Shown piece after piece: positions 21,596-33,954 of a DNA stretch of 64,000 nucleotides; the stretch's first letter is position 1; the number at the start of each line of letters is the position of its first letter. Below the pieces are notes generated by a model. The model ran no database searches. It saw only the letters and a list, made by a program, of their open reading frames with translations, and was not told the origin of the DNA. This DNA is from Trichopria drosophilae (taxonomy: Eukaryota > Arthropoda > Insecta > Hymenoptera > Diapriidae), in NCBI GenBank assembly GCA_030407085.1, contig CM059585.1, forward strand, positions 8,425,001-8,489,000. The letters run 5' to 3'. The translations under genes were made by a program, and so were the position numbers.

Positions 21596-22040
21596 GGGGG
21601 GTTCTAAAGTGGTCCGTCGGTAATGTAGAACAAATTTTCGGAAATAAGGAGCCGGGGAACAAAGTTCCGAAAATCAAAACCCCCCCGAAAGACTAAAATT
21701 TCAATATTGAGTCAAAGGTATTTTAATTTACTTTCTTTTTGCCAAATTTCCAAAGACAAAGTGAAGAAAATCACGCTGGAGCAATGTTATATCGAAATTT
21801 TGGCCTTTTGGTGTGTTGATTTTGGGAACTTTGTTCCCCGGTTAAATAAGGGTTTTTTATTTATTTCTCTAAATTTTCGGACAGTTCTCAATTAATTTCT
21901 TTGGTATTTTATAGGAAACCGTCTATTTAGTAATTAGTATTGCCTTTACAGAGCCCGAATGTTGTAAATTTTATTCAGTCATCTTTAATTTACGTTTTTT
22001 AATGAAACTTACCTTACCTGCGGATCACTTTAGACCCCCC
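21596..22040. repeat. MITE-like element with GGGGGGTTCTAAAGTGGTCCG ends
   Basis: The left GGGGGTTCTAAAGTGGTCCG mirrors the right CGGATCACTTTAGACCCCCC. The interior (21710-21840) has a diverged inverted copy at 32930-33120, sharing GAACAAAGTTCC/GGAACTTTGTTCC and a TTGCCAAATTT segment. The 62-codon frame at 21707 is part of the repeat. Confidence 0.6.
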
Positions 22041-25000
22041 TCCCGCCCCTCAACAACTTTTTCTTCTATAAAAAAAATAAAGCCTAACCTTAAAGTTTAA
22101 AAACAGCGATTTTCCCTATATTTGAGACTATGTAGCATCAAATGTTTGTCTTTTCCTGAAAGAGCTACCATCTTATGTTCTAAGAAAACCAGATTTTCAC
22201 AGCGTAAGGTTTATATTTTAAGACGATGTTTTGTAGTTTTTAGAGCAAATTAAAAAAATCCTTTGTTTCATAACCTCAAAGATAGACAAAATCTGCTGTT
22301 TTTGAACTTCTGATTAGAATAGCTTGGAAACCAGAATCATTAAAAGATTTTGTTATGTATCCTAGTAAGTATGGTTCATATGTATTAGTAGGTAATGACC
22401 ACCTTTTTAGTACAATGGATAATAAAGACAAGAATTTAATTATTAATATTTGAAACTTGGGAATGAAAGAAATATTGTGAAAAATAATTATTTGGGCACT
22501 AGTTTCTTGTTTTTTTAACAATATGTAAACTTCCACAAGAACACAGAATTCGGAAATTTTTAAAGCTTTCCCTGCCTCTTAATCATTCTTGGATTACTAG
22601 GCAGGAATTAAAGAGCAGAATCAAAAAACCTTGTAAAAAATGTCCACGTTTTCTCTTCTCTTTTGTATTTGGTGTAAAAGGACAATATAACAAAGGCAAC
22701 AATTATTGTTGTTGAGATTTCAAAATAAAAAAAACCTACAAAATTTGTCGTAAGTGAATATTATGCAGAATGTCATAATGGCGAAGCTAAAATGAGACTA
22801 AAGGAAATTTATTACGAATTAATATAGAACATTTCAGGTCATTGAGTGTTCCATGAATATAGATAAATATCCCGGGTTTGCGGAAGAGCTTTTATTATAT
22901 GCAATGCTCGATATTGCGATTGGGGGTTGGAACGCACGAGAAATTGGCCTTGATCTAAATATTAACTGACATTTCTGGAAAAGGAGGTGTATATTTGTAT
23001 GCTGAGAAAAGGGGAGGGAGGTGTTTATAGTTTGCAGACTTCAAAATCTTAATTTTTATTAATTTCTTCTTCATATTTTGTAAAATAAAGCATTAGGAAG
23101 ATTAAAATTCATCATTTTGTATTAGCTGGCAATAATATGGATTTATATGCATTCATATCGCAGATATTTTTATTAAATGAACATAAAGTCAGAAAGTTAA
23201 TTTTCATGGATTTACACTATACAGTTTAAATTCAAAATTGTCATATATATACTTCCACATATCTGATTTATTTGTGATCAAATACTGCATTTTGCAAATT
23301 CACTGAAAATTTACATTGGAAAACTCGCAAATAATATTAAAGTCACATGTGGCGCAACTAGCGGGGAAAAGCTACAAGTACATGGCAATACTTGCACCTG
23401 TTGAACAAATGACCCGCCGACCAAAGCTACTTCGTATTAACGATTTTCATCAGTGCGAATATTGATTACAATTTCTGTTGCGAATAATGTATTGAGAACA
23501 TATTAAGTAAACCAGAACTATAATTAAAGCTTATAAACTTTCCTGTGCTTCTATATTTTTGTAAAAAATAGTACATCAATGTTCAAATTTCCGAGATTAC
23601 TAATCATTTTTTTTTAAATCTTAAATTTACTTGATAGTTGTTATGTTCTCGAAATAGCGTTTTTGCTATTTTTTAGGGGGTTACGTAAAACAATTCTGTT
23701 ATCTTATTTACTAGTTGCATGGCTTTGAAATATTTGAGATTATGTACGAGAGGGCGTCACATTTTTTGTGAGTTTATCGACTATTTTAACCATTAGTACT
23801 ACTCTCACAATTCAAAGTAAGCTGTTAGTCGATCGCCTGCAATTTTTCTTAAAATATTACGACCATTTTAAATAATTACATTTATTCTATTAGCGTTTCT
23901 ACTTAATAATTGTTCATGGAAATGTTGCTTGGGCATTTCTGGGATGGTTCATTCAGAAACATGATATCGTCAAGTTCCAAGATGGCGGATTCAAAATAAA
24001 AGGTACCTGATTGTGATAAATTTAAAATGGCCGTAACTTTTTTAGAAAAAATGATAGACGATCTACTAAAAGCTCAATTTGAAGGATGAGACTGTTCAAT
24101 GACGCGAAAAGTAATGAAAGCCACAAAAATTTGTCACATCCTGTACATAACCTCGAAAATAACAATAAAATTCATTCATTATTAGATATGACCCCGAATT
24201 CGGATTCTATACATAAAATTATTTGGAAAATGACTCACAGATGCAAAACAATAGAACCTTGTCCTATGTTTAAAATTACATTTTGAAAAAATTGTGTTTC
24301 CTTAACCGTTATACGCCGTTAGAAGGTTTATTCATAAAAATGGTAACTTATTGAAATTGTGTTCATTTCTGTTAATATATTGTTTTCATAATAAAATTCG
24401 GACTCAGTACACTAGTATACGAGAGTCTAGTAATTTGCCGTTTTTTTCTCTTGCCAAGAAAAATTGATAAAATAACAATCCAGATATCACGCAATGTTTT
24501 CCTAACTGTTGCGTTACCGAAAAACGCACTGCGTTTATTTCGGGCATTCGTAAAGCTGCATAAAAACGATAAATTCTGTTGAAACAAAGAAAACGACATT
24601 TGCCTCTGTAGCCTGATGTGCAGCTTGTTTTTATACGCGACGTCATTGCAGCTGCTCAAACGAGCGCGTACTAAGATGCCTTATGTTCCATCACCGAGTA
24701 TACTACTTGTAATTGCTTTAAATAAACTTTCACTTATAAAACGTAATAGATATGCCGTTTTTTAGTCGTGTAAACGTGAAAAAAATATCTAAAAAACGTT
24801 CATTATTGGATGGTAGACCTGAAAATAGAGAAGAAAAATGTTATTACTCAATGAATTTTTTTGATGAAATAATTTTAGTATCTTTACTAGTCTCTTAAAT
24901 CCAGTAATCACATGGATATCGATTAAAAATTAAGGCAATGGAATAATAGTGAACAAGAAATTTTCCATATAATCAAAGAGAGCGACGATGGTAATGGCAA

Positions 25001-25540
25001 TGATTGATGACTTTCCATGATGTCATACCTGTCCGGTAGAATCAATAATCCAGGTAGTAACAAAATGAATCATTACAAAAACGAATATTTCTCAGAAAAT
25101 TCAGTTAGGGCTAGGACAATGATGATGACAACGGGTCAAATAATCATCTGATTTTTGCCGTCATCGATGTACAATCATTCTTAATATTACCAATGTCAGT
25201 AACATAAACCATCATTCCTCATCATCCATTGTGAGCAATAAGACCAAATATCATTGATTTAATGATACAAGAATAAATTAATGTGAAAAATTTGCTCTCT
25301 GTACCGTCGCTTAAAAATAAAACAAATAAAATAATGATTAAATTATTACGATTTTACGCGAGCGTAACCTAAACTCAACATATATTAGGCTAGAACCAAA
25401 TGCAATCCCTCTTACAATGTAAATAAAACAATACAAAATTAAGGAGAATATTATTTTACTAAATATAAATATGATAAATTACAATAAATAATAAATTTGA
25501 AAATTGAATCCATTTAAATTTCGCGCCAAAAATAAAGTTT
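22041..25540. other. intergenic, no gene recognised
   Basis: AT-rich sequence. A fragment at 23980-24020 (CCAAGATGGCGGATTCAAAA) belongs to the module found inside the TTAA elements. Open frames of up to 95 codons have no recognisable features. Confidence 0.45.
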
Positions 25541-25654
25541 CGGGGTAAGTCGGTGACTTTCGTGTGTACTCGTGTATAATCAGCTGTGTTCTTCGGTTCT
25601 TTGTTTTCATTCGGAACTTGCTCGTCGCCATCGGCAATAAATAACGCAGGAACG

Positions 25655-25780
25655 ATGAAAACGAATCGTATTAATAGAAAAGTACATCACGATTGTTATT
25701 TTTGCCGCGATATGTTGATAGGGTATTTTTTGTTTCCACGAAAAATAAATAAATACTTACAACCACTTTTTCATACATGG
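25655..25780 (+). CDS. candidate first coding exon, unidentified
   Basis: I do not recognise this. An ATG opens 42 codons ending exactly at a strong donor (ACATGG|GTAAGTTGA). The frame contains HHDCYFCRD, a possible zinc-ligand CxxC pair. The 100 bases before it are less AT-rich and look leader-like. No downstream exon could be joined with confidence, and the minus strand also shows a good donor here (GGTT|GTAAGTATT), so strand and coding status are open. Confidence 0.2.
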
Positions 25781-25867
25781 GTAAGTTGAATTAAAAACTA
25801 TTAAACCTTACGAACGAGTAGATGTACAAAATAAAAAGTGTACAAGGTGTATTTTGGAACTATTTTG

Positions 25868-25925
25868 TACAAGAATTGTACAATTAATGTATTCACCATA
25901 TTAAAGGTGTAGGCAAAATGGATAG
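25868..25925. repeat. short dispersed repeat, copy 1
   Basis: CAAGAATTGTACAATTAATG and TATTCACCATATTAAAGG followed by GCAAAATGGATA recur with few changes at 51162-51210 inside 4E-BP intron 1. Confidence 0.6.
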
Positions 25926-25949
25926 TGTAAGAAAAAAATGAATAAGTTT

Positions 25950-26900
25950 GTACCAGGGTTTTACCTCCGGATTATGAATATGATGATAGGATTTGTCACT
26001 CCGATATATCTTAGGGGCCATCCATAAACTACGTTACCGTTTTAGGGGGGGGGGGGGGTCAGCCAAGAACTGCGGTGTATATAAAATGTATGTATAAAAA
26101 TCATAAAACTGTCTACGTAGGGGGGGGGGGCAAAATACCAAGAAAAGGTCTTCGTAGTTTATGGATGGCCCCTTAGCCGCTATTTTGAAAATACATTGAA
26201 AACCCTGGAGTATATATTATTTTTCCCGTTATTTCGAAAAGGACAAATCTGATGAAAATATGTTTCTACAAAAAATGTAGAGCAGAAAATTCTCCCGTGG
26301 TGTCCTAAATTCATCCTTCGCATTAAGAAAGTTCTAAAGTAGTAATTTACGCTAAAAAACGTAAATTAAAAATGCCTGCATCAATTTTTCAAAATTCAGG
26401 GCCTGTAAGGGTGATTCTAATTGCTAAATACGACCACTTAACGATTGCCAAAGAAATTAATTAGGAACTGAAAAATAACTATTGGAAATAAGAGTAGCCT
26501 ATTTCCAATAATTCTCGTTCAATTCCTCGTTGATGTTTTTTTTTTCAGTTGTTAATCGACCATGTAATTAGATTCATCTTTACAGAGCCTGGATTTTGAC
26601 CAATTGATTTAGACATTTTTAATTTTTTATTTGGAATCTCCTTTAGAACCCCTTTAAGAGGTTATGATCAATATCCTGCATATACCCTATGAGCACATTC
26701 AATGACTTCCCGTTGAAGTTAGGAAAAAAGTGTATTGGGCCTTTTTTATAGAGAATTTTCCGCTCTACAATTTTTTGTTACTAACGTTTTCTCGTCAGAT
26801 TTTTATTTTTCGAAATAAATTCGAAAATATCACGTTTTTCAGGTGTTTTTCAAAATGGCGGTTGTTACCTATTAATTACTTGCCGTATAATAATTTCTAT
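25950..26900. repeat. diverged palindrome hosting the poly-G MITE
   Basis: GGTTTTACCTCCGGATTATG, AGCCGCTATTTTGAAAATAC and CTCTACAATTTTTTGTTACT-like segments recur in rough inverse order toward 26900. It belongs to the same loose family as 19811-20682. Boundaries are uncertain. Confidence 0.4.
26014..26172. mobile_element. poly-G MITE with a TTA target duplication
   Basis: Inverted ends GGGGCCATCCATAAACTACG and CGTAGTTTATGGATGGCCCC, flanked by TTA on both sides (26011-26013 and 26173-26175). The interior has runs of 14 and 10 G (about 26043 and 26119). I recall GGGCCATCCATAAATTACG-type MITEs as common in insect genomes. It is inserted in a larger CAAAATGGCGG-type palindrome. Confidence 0.75.
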
Positions 26901-27006
26901 ATTTTTGTTAATATATCCTGAGGTATATTCTATTGTAACTCATATAAAGTCCTGTAACTGGTTTTTCTTAGGAAACCCAGATTTTTAATAATTCGTCTGT
27001 AGATAT

Positions 27007-28319
27007 TTAACCCATTAACGCTCAGATGGACGGATTTTCAGTATCAGTTCGAACATCGATAATTTGTATATAAATGCCTTTAGAAACATTTGAGCTCCAC
27101 TGTTTCCAACGTAAAATTGTATGCCCTTTCGGAATCTTTCAATAAAATCTCGATAAAATGAACCGTAAAAAAGCTATGCAAGTTTTTCTGTTAAAAAACA
27201 TTGTTTTTTACATTTTGTTTTTCAGTATAACATCACTTTCACCTCGAAATTGTGTTGGGAAACATATCTAAGTTAAATATATCGCGTCCATGGACCTCCA
27301 GGATTAAAATGTACCATAACAGAATTCATAATTTAACATGGAAGATTTCGAAATGGCGCCTAGAAGCTCAAAATTCTTTTTAAACCTTAACCATTTTTTT
27401 TCTTAAAAACTATACACTTTAGAGAAAATTTTCTAAGAACAACAATGCTTTGGAATAAGTCCAAGAATTCTCTCAAATTTTATCAGCATGCAGTAATACA
27501 CTGCTTGATTTTTCAAAAATTCGAAAAATCGAAATTTTGAAAAAAATCATTTAAAATATCTGAAAAAATATGAGTAGCTTCTTTAAATAATTCTAAGATA
27601 TTTTTGTTCTAAGGAAATTTTCTGTAAAGTCTATAGTTTTCATGAAAATAAATTATTAAACTTTTCTATATTTCAAGACCAATAATTTATTTTCTTGGAA
27701 ACTATAGGCATTAGAGAAAATTTTCTTAGAATAGAAATATTTTAGAACTATTTAAAGAACCTACTCAAATTTTTAAAATAACTTTTTTAAAAATTTCGAT
27801 TTTTCAAATTTTTGAAAAATCAAGTAGTGCATTATTGCATGCTGATAAAATTTGAGAGTATTCTTTGACTCATTCCAAAGCATTGTTGTTCTTAGAAAAT
27901 TTTCTCTAAAGTCCATAGTTTTTAAGAAAAAAATGGTTAAGTTTTAAAAAGAATTTTGAGCTTCTAGGAGCCATTTTGTAAACTGCCATCTTGAATTATG
28001 AATTCAGATATGGTACATTTTAATCCTGGGGGTCCATGGACGCGATATTTTGAACTTAGATATGTTCCCAACGTCATTTCGAGGTGAAAGTGATGTTTTT
28101 GTGAAAAACAAAACGTAAAAAACCATGTTTTTTAACAGAAAAACGTGTATAACTTTTTTGCGATTCATTTTCTCGAAATTCTATTGATAGATTCTGAAAG
28201 AGCATACAATTTTACGTTAGAAACAGTAGAGCTCATATTTTTCTAAAGGCATTTATATACAAATTATCGATGTTCAAACTAATGCTGACAATTCGTCCGT
28301 CTGAGCGTTAATGGGTTAA
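27007..28319. mobile_element. piggyBac-like foldback MITE, TTAA-flanked, 1.3 kb
   Basis: TTAACCCATTAACGCTCAGA at the left and TGAGCGTTAATGGGTTAA at the right. Almost the whole element folds back: AAAATTTTCTAAGAACAACA at about 27429 has its inverse at about 27880, and the centre lies near 27660. No coding potential. Confidence 0.8.
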
Positions 28320-28974
28320 TTGGCTTTGTTCATTACATTAAATAATTCTAAAACTAGCATAATTACGAAATTATATATTTTTTACTTTTATGTTATATGT
28401 CGTGAGCACAAGTTAAGTAATACAGTATACGTCAAAAAATGTCCAGCCAAGTGACGATTTAAATGATGTCAGCTCGTAAATCTTAATAAAATCAATGTTC
28501 CTAATGTAGTGACGTCAGTTTGTTGGCATATATTCCAAATCCTACAAAAACATAATCACGTCTAAACAGCATCGAGGTGTACGTATTAAAATATAAAAAT
28601 AGAGGGATTTCCCATTTTTAAATTTGTTAAATCTACGAAAAAAGCAAAGTATTGACGCAATATCGGTTGTAAAATATATTTCGTTGAAATTAAAAACTTT
28701 TTTTTTATAAAGGAAAATAAACATTTTTAATTAATTGGTCTTTTAAATTTTTTGAAATAATTTTTGAATTTTTTCAAATAAAATAATAATAAATGTGAAG
28801 CTTGCAACTAATTGAGATACTGAAGACGCAACTCGCTACATCTCTTCGAAGACAGAAAAGTATATTCTTCGACACGATTAAATCTAAAAGTCATTTTTGA
28901 GAATAAAATTATATATCGATTTAATACACAAGAAAAATAAATTTCCTTCAACAACCGAAATTACAAACAACTAT
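28320..28974. other. intergenic, nothing recognised
   Basis: AT-rich sequence leading into the Penelope-like remnant. A 60-codon minus-strand frame at 28542-28724 has no recognisable features. Confidence 0.4.
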
Positions 28975-30125
28975 TTCAATGGGTCCAATAGGATCACCTT
29001 TATCTCCTGTTATGGCGAATCTAGTTATAGAAACAGCAGAACATATTGATTTTAGCAATTCCATTGTTTAGAAGAGATGCTGATGATATTATAACCGTGC
29101 TCCTAAAAGAAAAAGTAGAATCAATATTGCATGTTTTCAATTCAGTCCATCTAAGAATTAAATTCACTATTAAAATAGAAAAACACTACACAATCGCATT
29201 TTTAGACGTAGAAATTTACTAACTCATGGATGGGACAATGATAACCAACTGGCATAAAAAGACCTGGTCCGGGACATAGCTAAATTACTACTCACGTCAT
29301 GAATTTTCGCACAAAATTAGTTTAATCAAAAGTCTGTTTGTTCCAAAATGCAGAAACAAAAATATTCAGTTAAATAAACAGATATTAAAATATAACGACC
29401 ATCCTACTGTAATCATCGACCAAACAATAACAAACAGTCTACTAACAATAAGTAATACTGGCACTTATGCAAAAACCTTTAAAGATGCCATCGAATGAAA
29501 TCGCTGACTCTTCTATATATTCAAGGATTGCCTGCAGAGATCCATCGCAAATGTAAAAGACTCCTCAACACTAAAGTTTGTTTCAAAAATGAAAACAACT
29601 GTTAATGACTGGTAGAAGGGCTCAAAATAAAACTCACAATTTGATCGTTCGACAATTAATTTATTCACCAATCACCATTCTGAAGGGTCTTTACATAATT
29701 TTTCTAACAGGACACCTTTATTTTCAGAGGTACCCTAATTAGGGTATGCAATGGCGTAGGGAAACACACATTTGTAAGAAAAAACCTACACCGGGTACCG
29801 CAGTCCATAAAACATCGATTCTGTCCGTAACAACAACTTTTTCTCTAATTTTACTAAAATGAAAGACTGAGACGAAATTACAGATGAAGGAAATTGTGTC
29901 GAACAAACTAAAAGACCACTACAAAGGAGAATATATGAACACAAAAGAACGATCATACAATGAACCAATAACAGAAGCTTATCTTAACTAGCGCAAAATG
30001 CAGATCATGATTTTGATTATGAAAAAAAAATCCACGATAAAGAGGCTAATTATGGCAAAACATTAAACTTAGAGTCTATACACATCTTCTTAAATAAAGA
30101 TCACATTAACATTAAATAAAAATTA
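28975..30125 (+). pseudogene. Penelope-like RT/GIY-YIG remnant B
   Basis: Plus-strand fragments appear in the expected order. GPIGSPLSPVMANLVIETAE (about 28981) is the RT GSPxSPxxANLxxE block, and DADDIITVLL (about 29080) is the mutated YVDD region. IAFLDVEIY, then TWSGT and YYSRHEFSHKISLIKSLFVP (about 29200-29350) follow. QTKRPLQRRIYEHKRT and HDFDYEKKIHDKEANYGKTL (about 29905-30070) are the GIY-YIG tail. Several stops and frameshifts interrupt it. No inverted termini were found. Confidence 0.8.
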
Positions 30126-30499
30126 AAATTAATTTTTTAATTAAATGGTTATTTTTATCATCAGACGAACGAAGCAGAATCCCTTCATTGATCACCATTT
30201 TTCGTCTCTCCTTCTCCAACAGTCACCATCTTTAGAAAATTTCCACGTTCGGCTCTTTTGTTACTTACAGTCACAAAATTAAGATCCCTGTCTCTTATTA
30301 CTTTGGTGCTTTGTACATGCGACTACTTATCTTACGGGATGTAAATTTACGAAGTATTTTGTTTAAATTTGAATTGCAGAATTTGTAAATATTACGTATA
30401 TAATTACACGCTAATTTCGTGCCAATGTGCTAGCCTAGCTTTGAGATTTGTTAAACTTAGTAGGTTATATTATCATTTATATAATTATCGTTCGTCATA

Positions 30500-30712
30500 T
30501 TGGATTCCGCGGTTTATTTTTCTAATTTATTTGCAAAGAAATTGTCTCAAGGATCAATAGTTCCAGAGTTTAATAAAGATTATGCATACGTGTGTCAGGA
30601 AAGGAACTCCATCAGAACAAAGGAAAATTGGGCAGTGTTAAATCGGCGACGGATGGAGAATGTTGAACATCAGGACAACCCAACTAAGTTGTGTACTTGG
30701 CACCATATCTGA
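30500..30712 (+). CDS. candidate small ORF, unidentified
   Basis: A 70-codon frame starts MDSAVYFSNLFAKKLSQGSI and ends in a TGA. Its composition is balanced (VPEFNKDYAYVCQERNSIRT, then KENWAVLNRRRMENVE) and unlike the surrounding AT-rich noise. I see no domain, signal peptide or membrane segment. It lies between the Penelope-like remnant and a TTAA element. It could be a real small gene, a terminal exon or a remnant of an unrecognised element. Confidence 0.25.
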   Translation: MDSAVYFSNLFAKKLSQGSIVPEFNKDYAYVCQERNSIRTKENWAVLNRRRMENVEHQDNPTKLCTWHHI

Positions 30713-30813
30713 AAATGTCTATTTTTTTAGATTCACTTGATGAAGCAGTTACTAGTACAAGTGTTATTGTTTGTAGAATATAAGTACATAATTAAGTTTG
30801 AATGAACCATTGT

Positions 30814-32559
30814 TTAACAACCCATCAAAGCCCAAGTGAACTGATTGACACGTTAAATATGATTGCTTACTGCTGACAAAATTTGGAAAAAAACGTCATT
30901 TAACCTCACTTTTTAAAACAAATATATACAAAATACCTAATTTTCATGATATTATTTTTTTATAATTTCATTTTTTTTCTGGGAAACATTTTTCTTTCTT
31001 TTTTTCGGGGAAAGTGATCTCGATATCTAAGGAATAAGACCATGCTCAGAAAATATTTTTTTTCAAATGGTGGATTAAAGGATTATTCTTTTTATTCATT
31101 TATAAATTCCAGGTTTTAAAGGTTTTCTTACGCATTCTGGACGATAAAATGTCATATACAGGGTTTTTTGAGTTCGCTGCTCACAATTCTGACGTCAGAA
31201 TTACAAAGTACAAGCAGACGGATCCAATATGGCCAACATATTCAGCTGAATCCCTTCTTTTTTATAGATTTTTCTCAGGAATTTTATTTATGGGATTTTT
31301 GATGTCGCTGATCACGATTTTGTCGTCAGAATTGCAAAATTCGTGATGACGAAACCAATATGATGACCATTTCCATATACATTTGTTATTTCGTATGAAG
31401 TCGGTCACGGGCTACGTGTATTGAGGTTTTAGAGGGCGCTGATCACGAATCTGAGGACCGATTTGGAGAATATAGCATAGTGGACTTAATATATCTACTG
31501 CCAAGACTAAATTAATTGTATTTTTAATCCAATCACATAGATCCTACTTTTCTTGGTATTTATTTTGTAGGAATGTGATCGTTACTGAATCTTCGCTATT
31601 TGTCTATAAACTCTGACCGATTCTCAGTACCTGAAGATAGGCGATATTCAGAATGTTTCTTTTTTCTGCATTTTTGAGTGTTTTGACTTGAAAATTTCCC
31701 ATACAGCACAGACGTTGCAAATATATAATGGTTATGTTGCAGGAATTTAAAAATCTCCGACTTCATAACCGTTATATGTATTTCAGTTACGTATTTGGTA
31801 TGTAACAATATATAACATTTTGTGCTGTCCGGGTTGTTAGGGTATTTTTGGGTATTCCCCCTTAGTTTATTTATTTATATGTTAGATATCCAACAATTAC
31901 TTGATTTCACTGGAAATATTTGAAATAATTGTCACAATAATATCTTTGTCATTGTTGACACAATTTGCGACTTCATATACAGAAACTTTTCGCGCATTAA
32001 CTTATTTAAGTATTTTTTATTTGATGTAATTTTAATTTAACGGGAAGTTTATTCACAGAAAAATATCGGCCGTATTGAAACCGACATCTTGTGTTTTACA
32101 ATTCTGACATGAGAATTTGTGATAAGCGACTTCAAAAAAACCCCTATATGTGATATTTTATCTTCCAGAATGCTCAAGAAAAGTTTGAAACCCTGAAATT
32201 TATAAATTTACAAAAAGAGCAGTCCTTTAAGCCACCATCTTGAAACTGCCATCTTGAAAAAGATATTTTATGAGCATGTTGGGTATCGGGATCCGATAGA
32301 TTTTGTAAAAGAAAAGCCTTTTCCATAAAAAAATATGAATTTATAAAAAATATGTCAAGAAAATTCGGTATTTGTTACGTATTTGTTAGAAAATGAAGTT
32401 AAATGATTTTTTTTTAATATTCTCAGTGACATTCGAAAGAGATTTTATCAGAAACTTCAGAAACGATATATTTTGTCAAAGCACGTGTCAATTTTTGGAA
32501 ATACAGTAAACAATCACATTCAACGTGAAAAATCAGTTCACTTGGGCCTTAATGGGTAA
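30814..32559. mobile_element. piggyBac-like MITE, TTAA-flanked, diverged copy
   Basis: TTAACAACCCATCAAAGCCC and AAGTGAACTGATTGACACGT at the left. The right end ATCAGTTCACTTGGGCCTTA, then ATGGGTAAA, is the inverse with one target base changed. The interior has TGAGTTCGCTGCTCACAATT/GAGGGCGCTGATCACGAATC modules related to the other TTAA elements. Confidence 0.6.
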
Positions 32560-33340
32560 ATACTAATAATACAAATAGCATACAAGATTTGTGCATTATT
32601 TAATTAAAATAAAATTGTCAAATATCATTATAATCTTTGCCGTTTAAAATGAAGTGAAGAAAAAAAGCCCGCGCTTTCCTTTAATAGCTGCAGCGATATC
32701 CATCAAACTCAAAATCATTCGAAAATACAACAATTTTTCAATTACAATTAATTCCAAAAGCTAAGAAAGTCAAATAAAAAATGACGAGTCAAACGATTTT
32801 CAACGAATTTCTATGAAATTCATTTGGAAAATATGAGCCCGATGAATTTTCATTTACTGACTGTAACGGGGTTCTTTTTCCCGCAAGTCGTTAAAATGTA
32901 GACAATAAACGAATCATACTAAAAATCGGATTTCTATTTTACCATTTTTCCGAAAATCAACACACCGAATGGCCAAAATTTCGATATAGAATGGCTCCAG
33001 CATGATTTTCTCCCTTTGTCTTTGAAAATTTGGCAAAAAGAAAGCAAATTAAAATACCTTGCACTCACGGAATATCGAAATTTTAGCCCTTTGGAATTTT
33101 ATTTTTGGAACTTTGTTCCCTGGCCGTACAAAACGAAGAATATTTACATTTCGGTCAAAAAAAATATTCAATTTATTATTTGCTAATTTAATGAACTTTC
33201 TATCAACTAGCTTTATGTGAGACTGGTATCGATTTAAAATGTTACTAATCAACAAATCTGCATGGGTGAGACCGTATATTTTAACTGAATATTAGATATC
33301 GTTTTAAATATACAAAAACCGGATGCACCTCTAAATATCA
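32560..33340. repeat. diverged inverted copy of the 21.7-kb repeat, plus AT-rich DNA
   Basis: At 32930-33120, CCGAAAATCAACACACCGAA, then CAAAATTTCGATATAGAATG and GGCTCCAGCATGATTTTC, are the inverse of 21720-21840 with substitutions. The rest of the interval shows nothing recognisable. Confidence 0.55.
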
Positions 33341-33349
33341 TCGGAAAAT

Positions 33350-33786
33350 ATATTAGACAAAATATTATAATAACAAATATTACATTCCAAAATATTATAT
33401 ATTATTATATATGTATTATATATTATTATATATTATTAATTTAATATTGTATAGTTTTCATAGAAAATTGTGTGATATTACTCGCGAGTTGCAAATACGA
33501 ATTTATTTAATGACACTGTGTACATTTATTATATTCCTTGAATTTGATTACTGTTTAGGCTAGGTTAGGTTAGGTTAGGTTAGGTTAGGTTAGGTTAGGT
33601 TAGGTTAGGTTAGGTTAGGTTATAATAATTTGTCTAAATAATATTTTGAAAAATAATATTTTATGCAAATAATATTTTGTCCTGTGATATTTTATTCCAA
33701 TAATATTTTGGGTTATAATATTTTGGATTATGATATTTTGGTATGATATTTTGTCCAATAATATTTTGTCTTATGATATTTAGTGG
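33350..33786. repeat. AT-rich (AATATTTTG-like)n element enclosing a TTAGG array
   Basis: Left TAGACAAAATATTATAATAA and the right AATATTTTG/GATATTTTG array ending TTTTGTCTTATGATATTTAG are roughly inverted and flank a telomere-type array at 33555-33621. This is the same layout as 14152-14572. Frames across the right array give Ile/Asn/Tyr repeats and are not genes. Confidence 0.55.
33555..33621 (+). repeat. interstitial (TTAGG)n array, about 13 units
   Basis: Nearly perfect GGTTA tandem units after a TTAGGCTAGG variant start, longer and cleaner than the array at 14289. Confidence 0.95.
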
Positions 33787-33871
33787 TAGAATTACAAAAA
33801 CCATAAAAAATGATAAAAGTGTCTTAAAGAGTATGCAGGTATTGAAAACAAAGTGTATTTTAAAAAGGACA

Positions 33872-33954
33872 TTAACCCTCCTACGCACTAGTGATTCAAA
33901 CTACATACATTGTTTCCTTAGGACCAAGGAATAACTCGTGCTCAGGAGGGTTAA
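33872..33954. mobile_element. 83-bp minimal TTAA-flanked MITE
   Basis: TTAACCCTCCTACGCAC at the left and GTGCTCAGGAGGGTTAA at the right, with nothing but a short loop between. It has TTAA target ends and CCCTCCT termini, the smallest member of this class in the window. Confidence 0.65.

Noticed and set aside
33555..33621. Chromosome end or telomere
   Set aside because: The array is only about 13 units, internal, and embedded in repeat sequence continuing on both sides.
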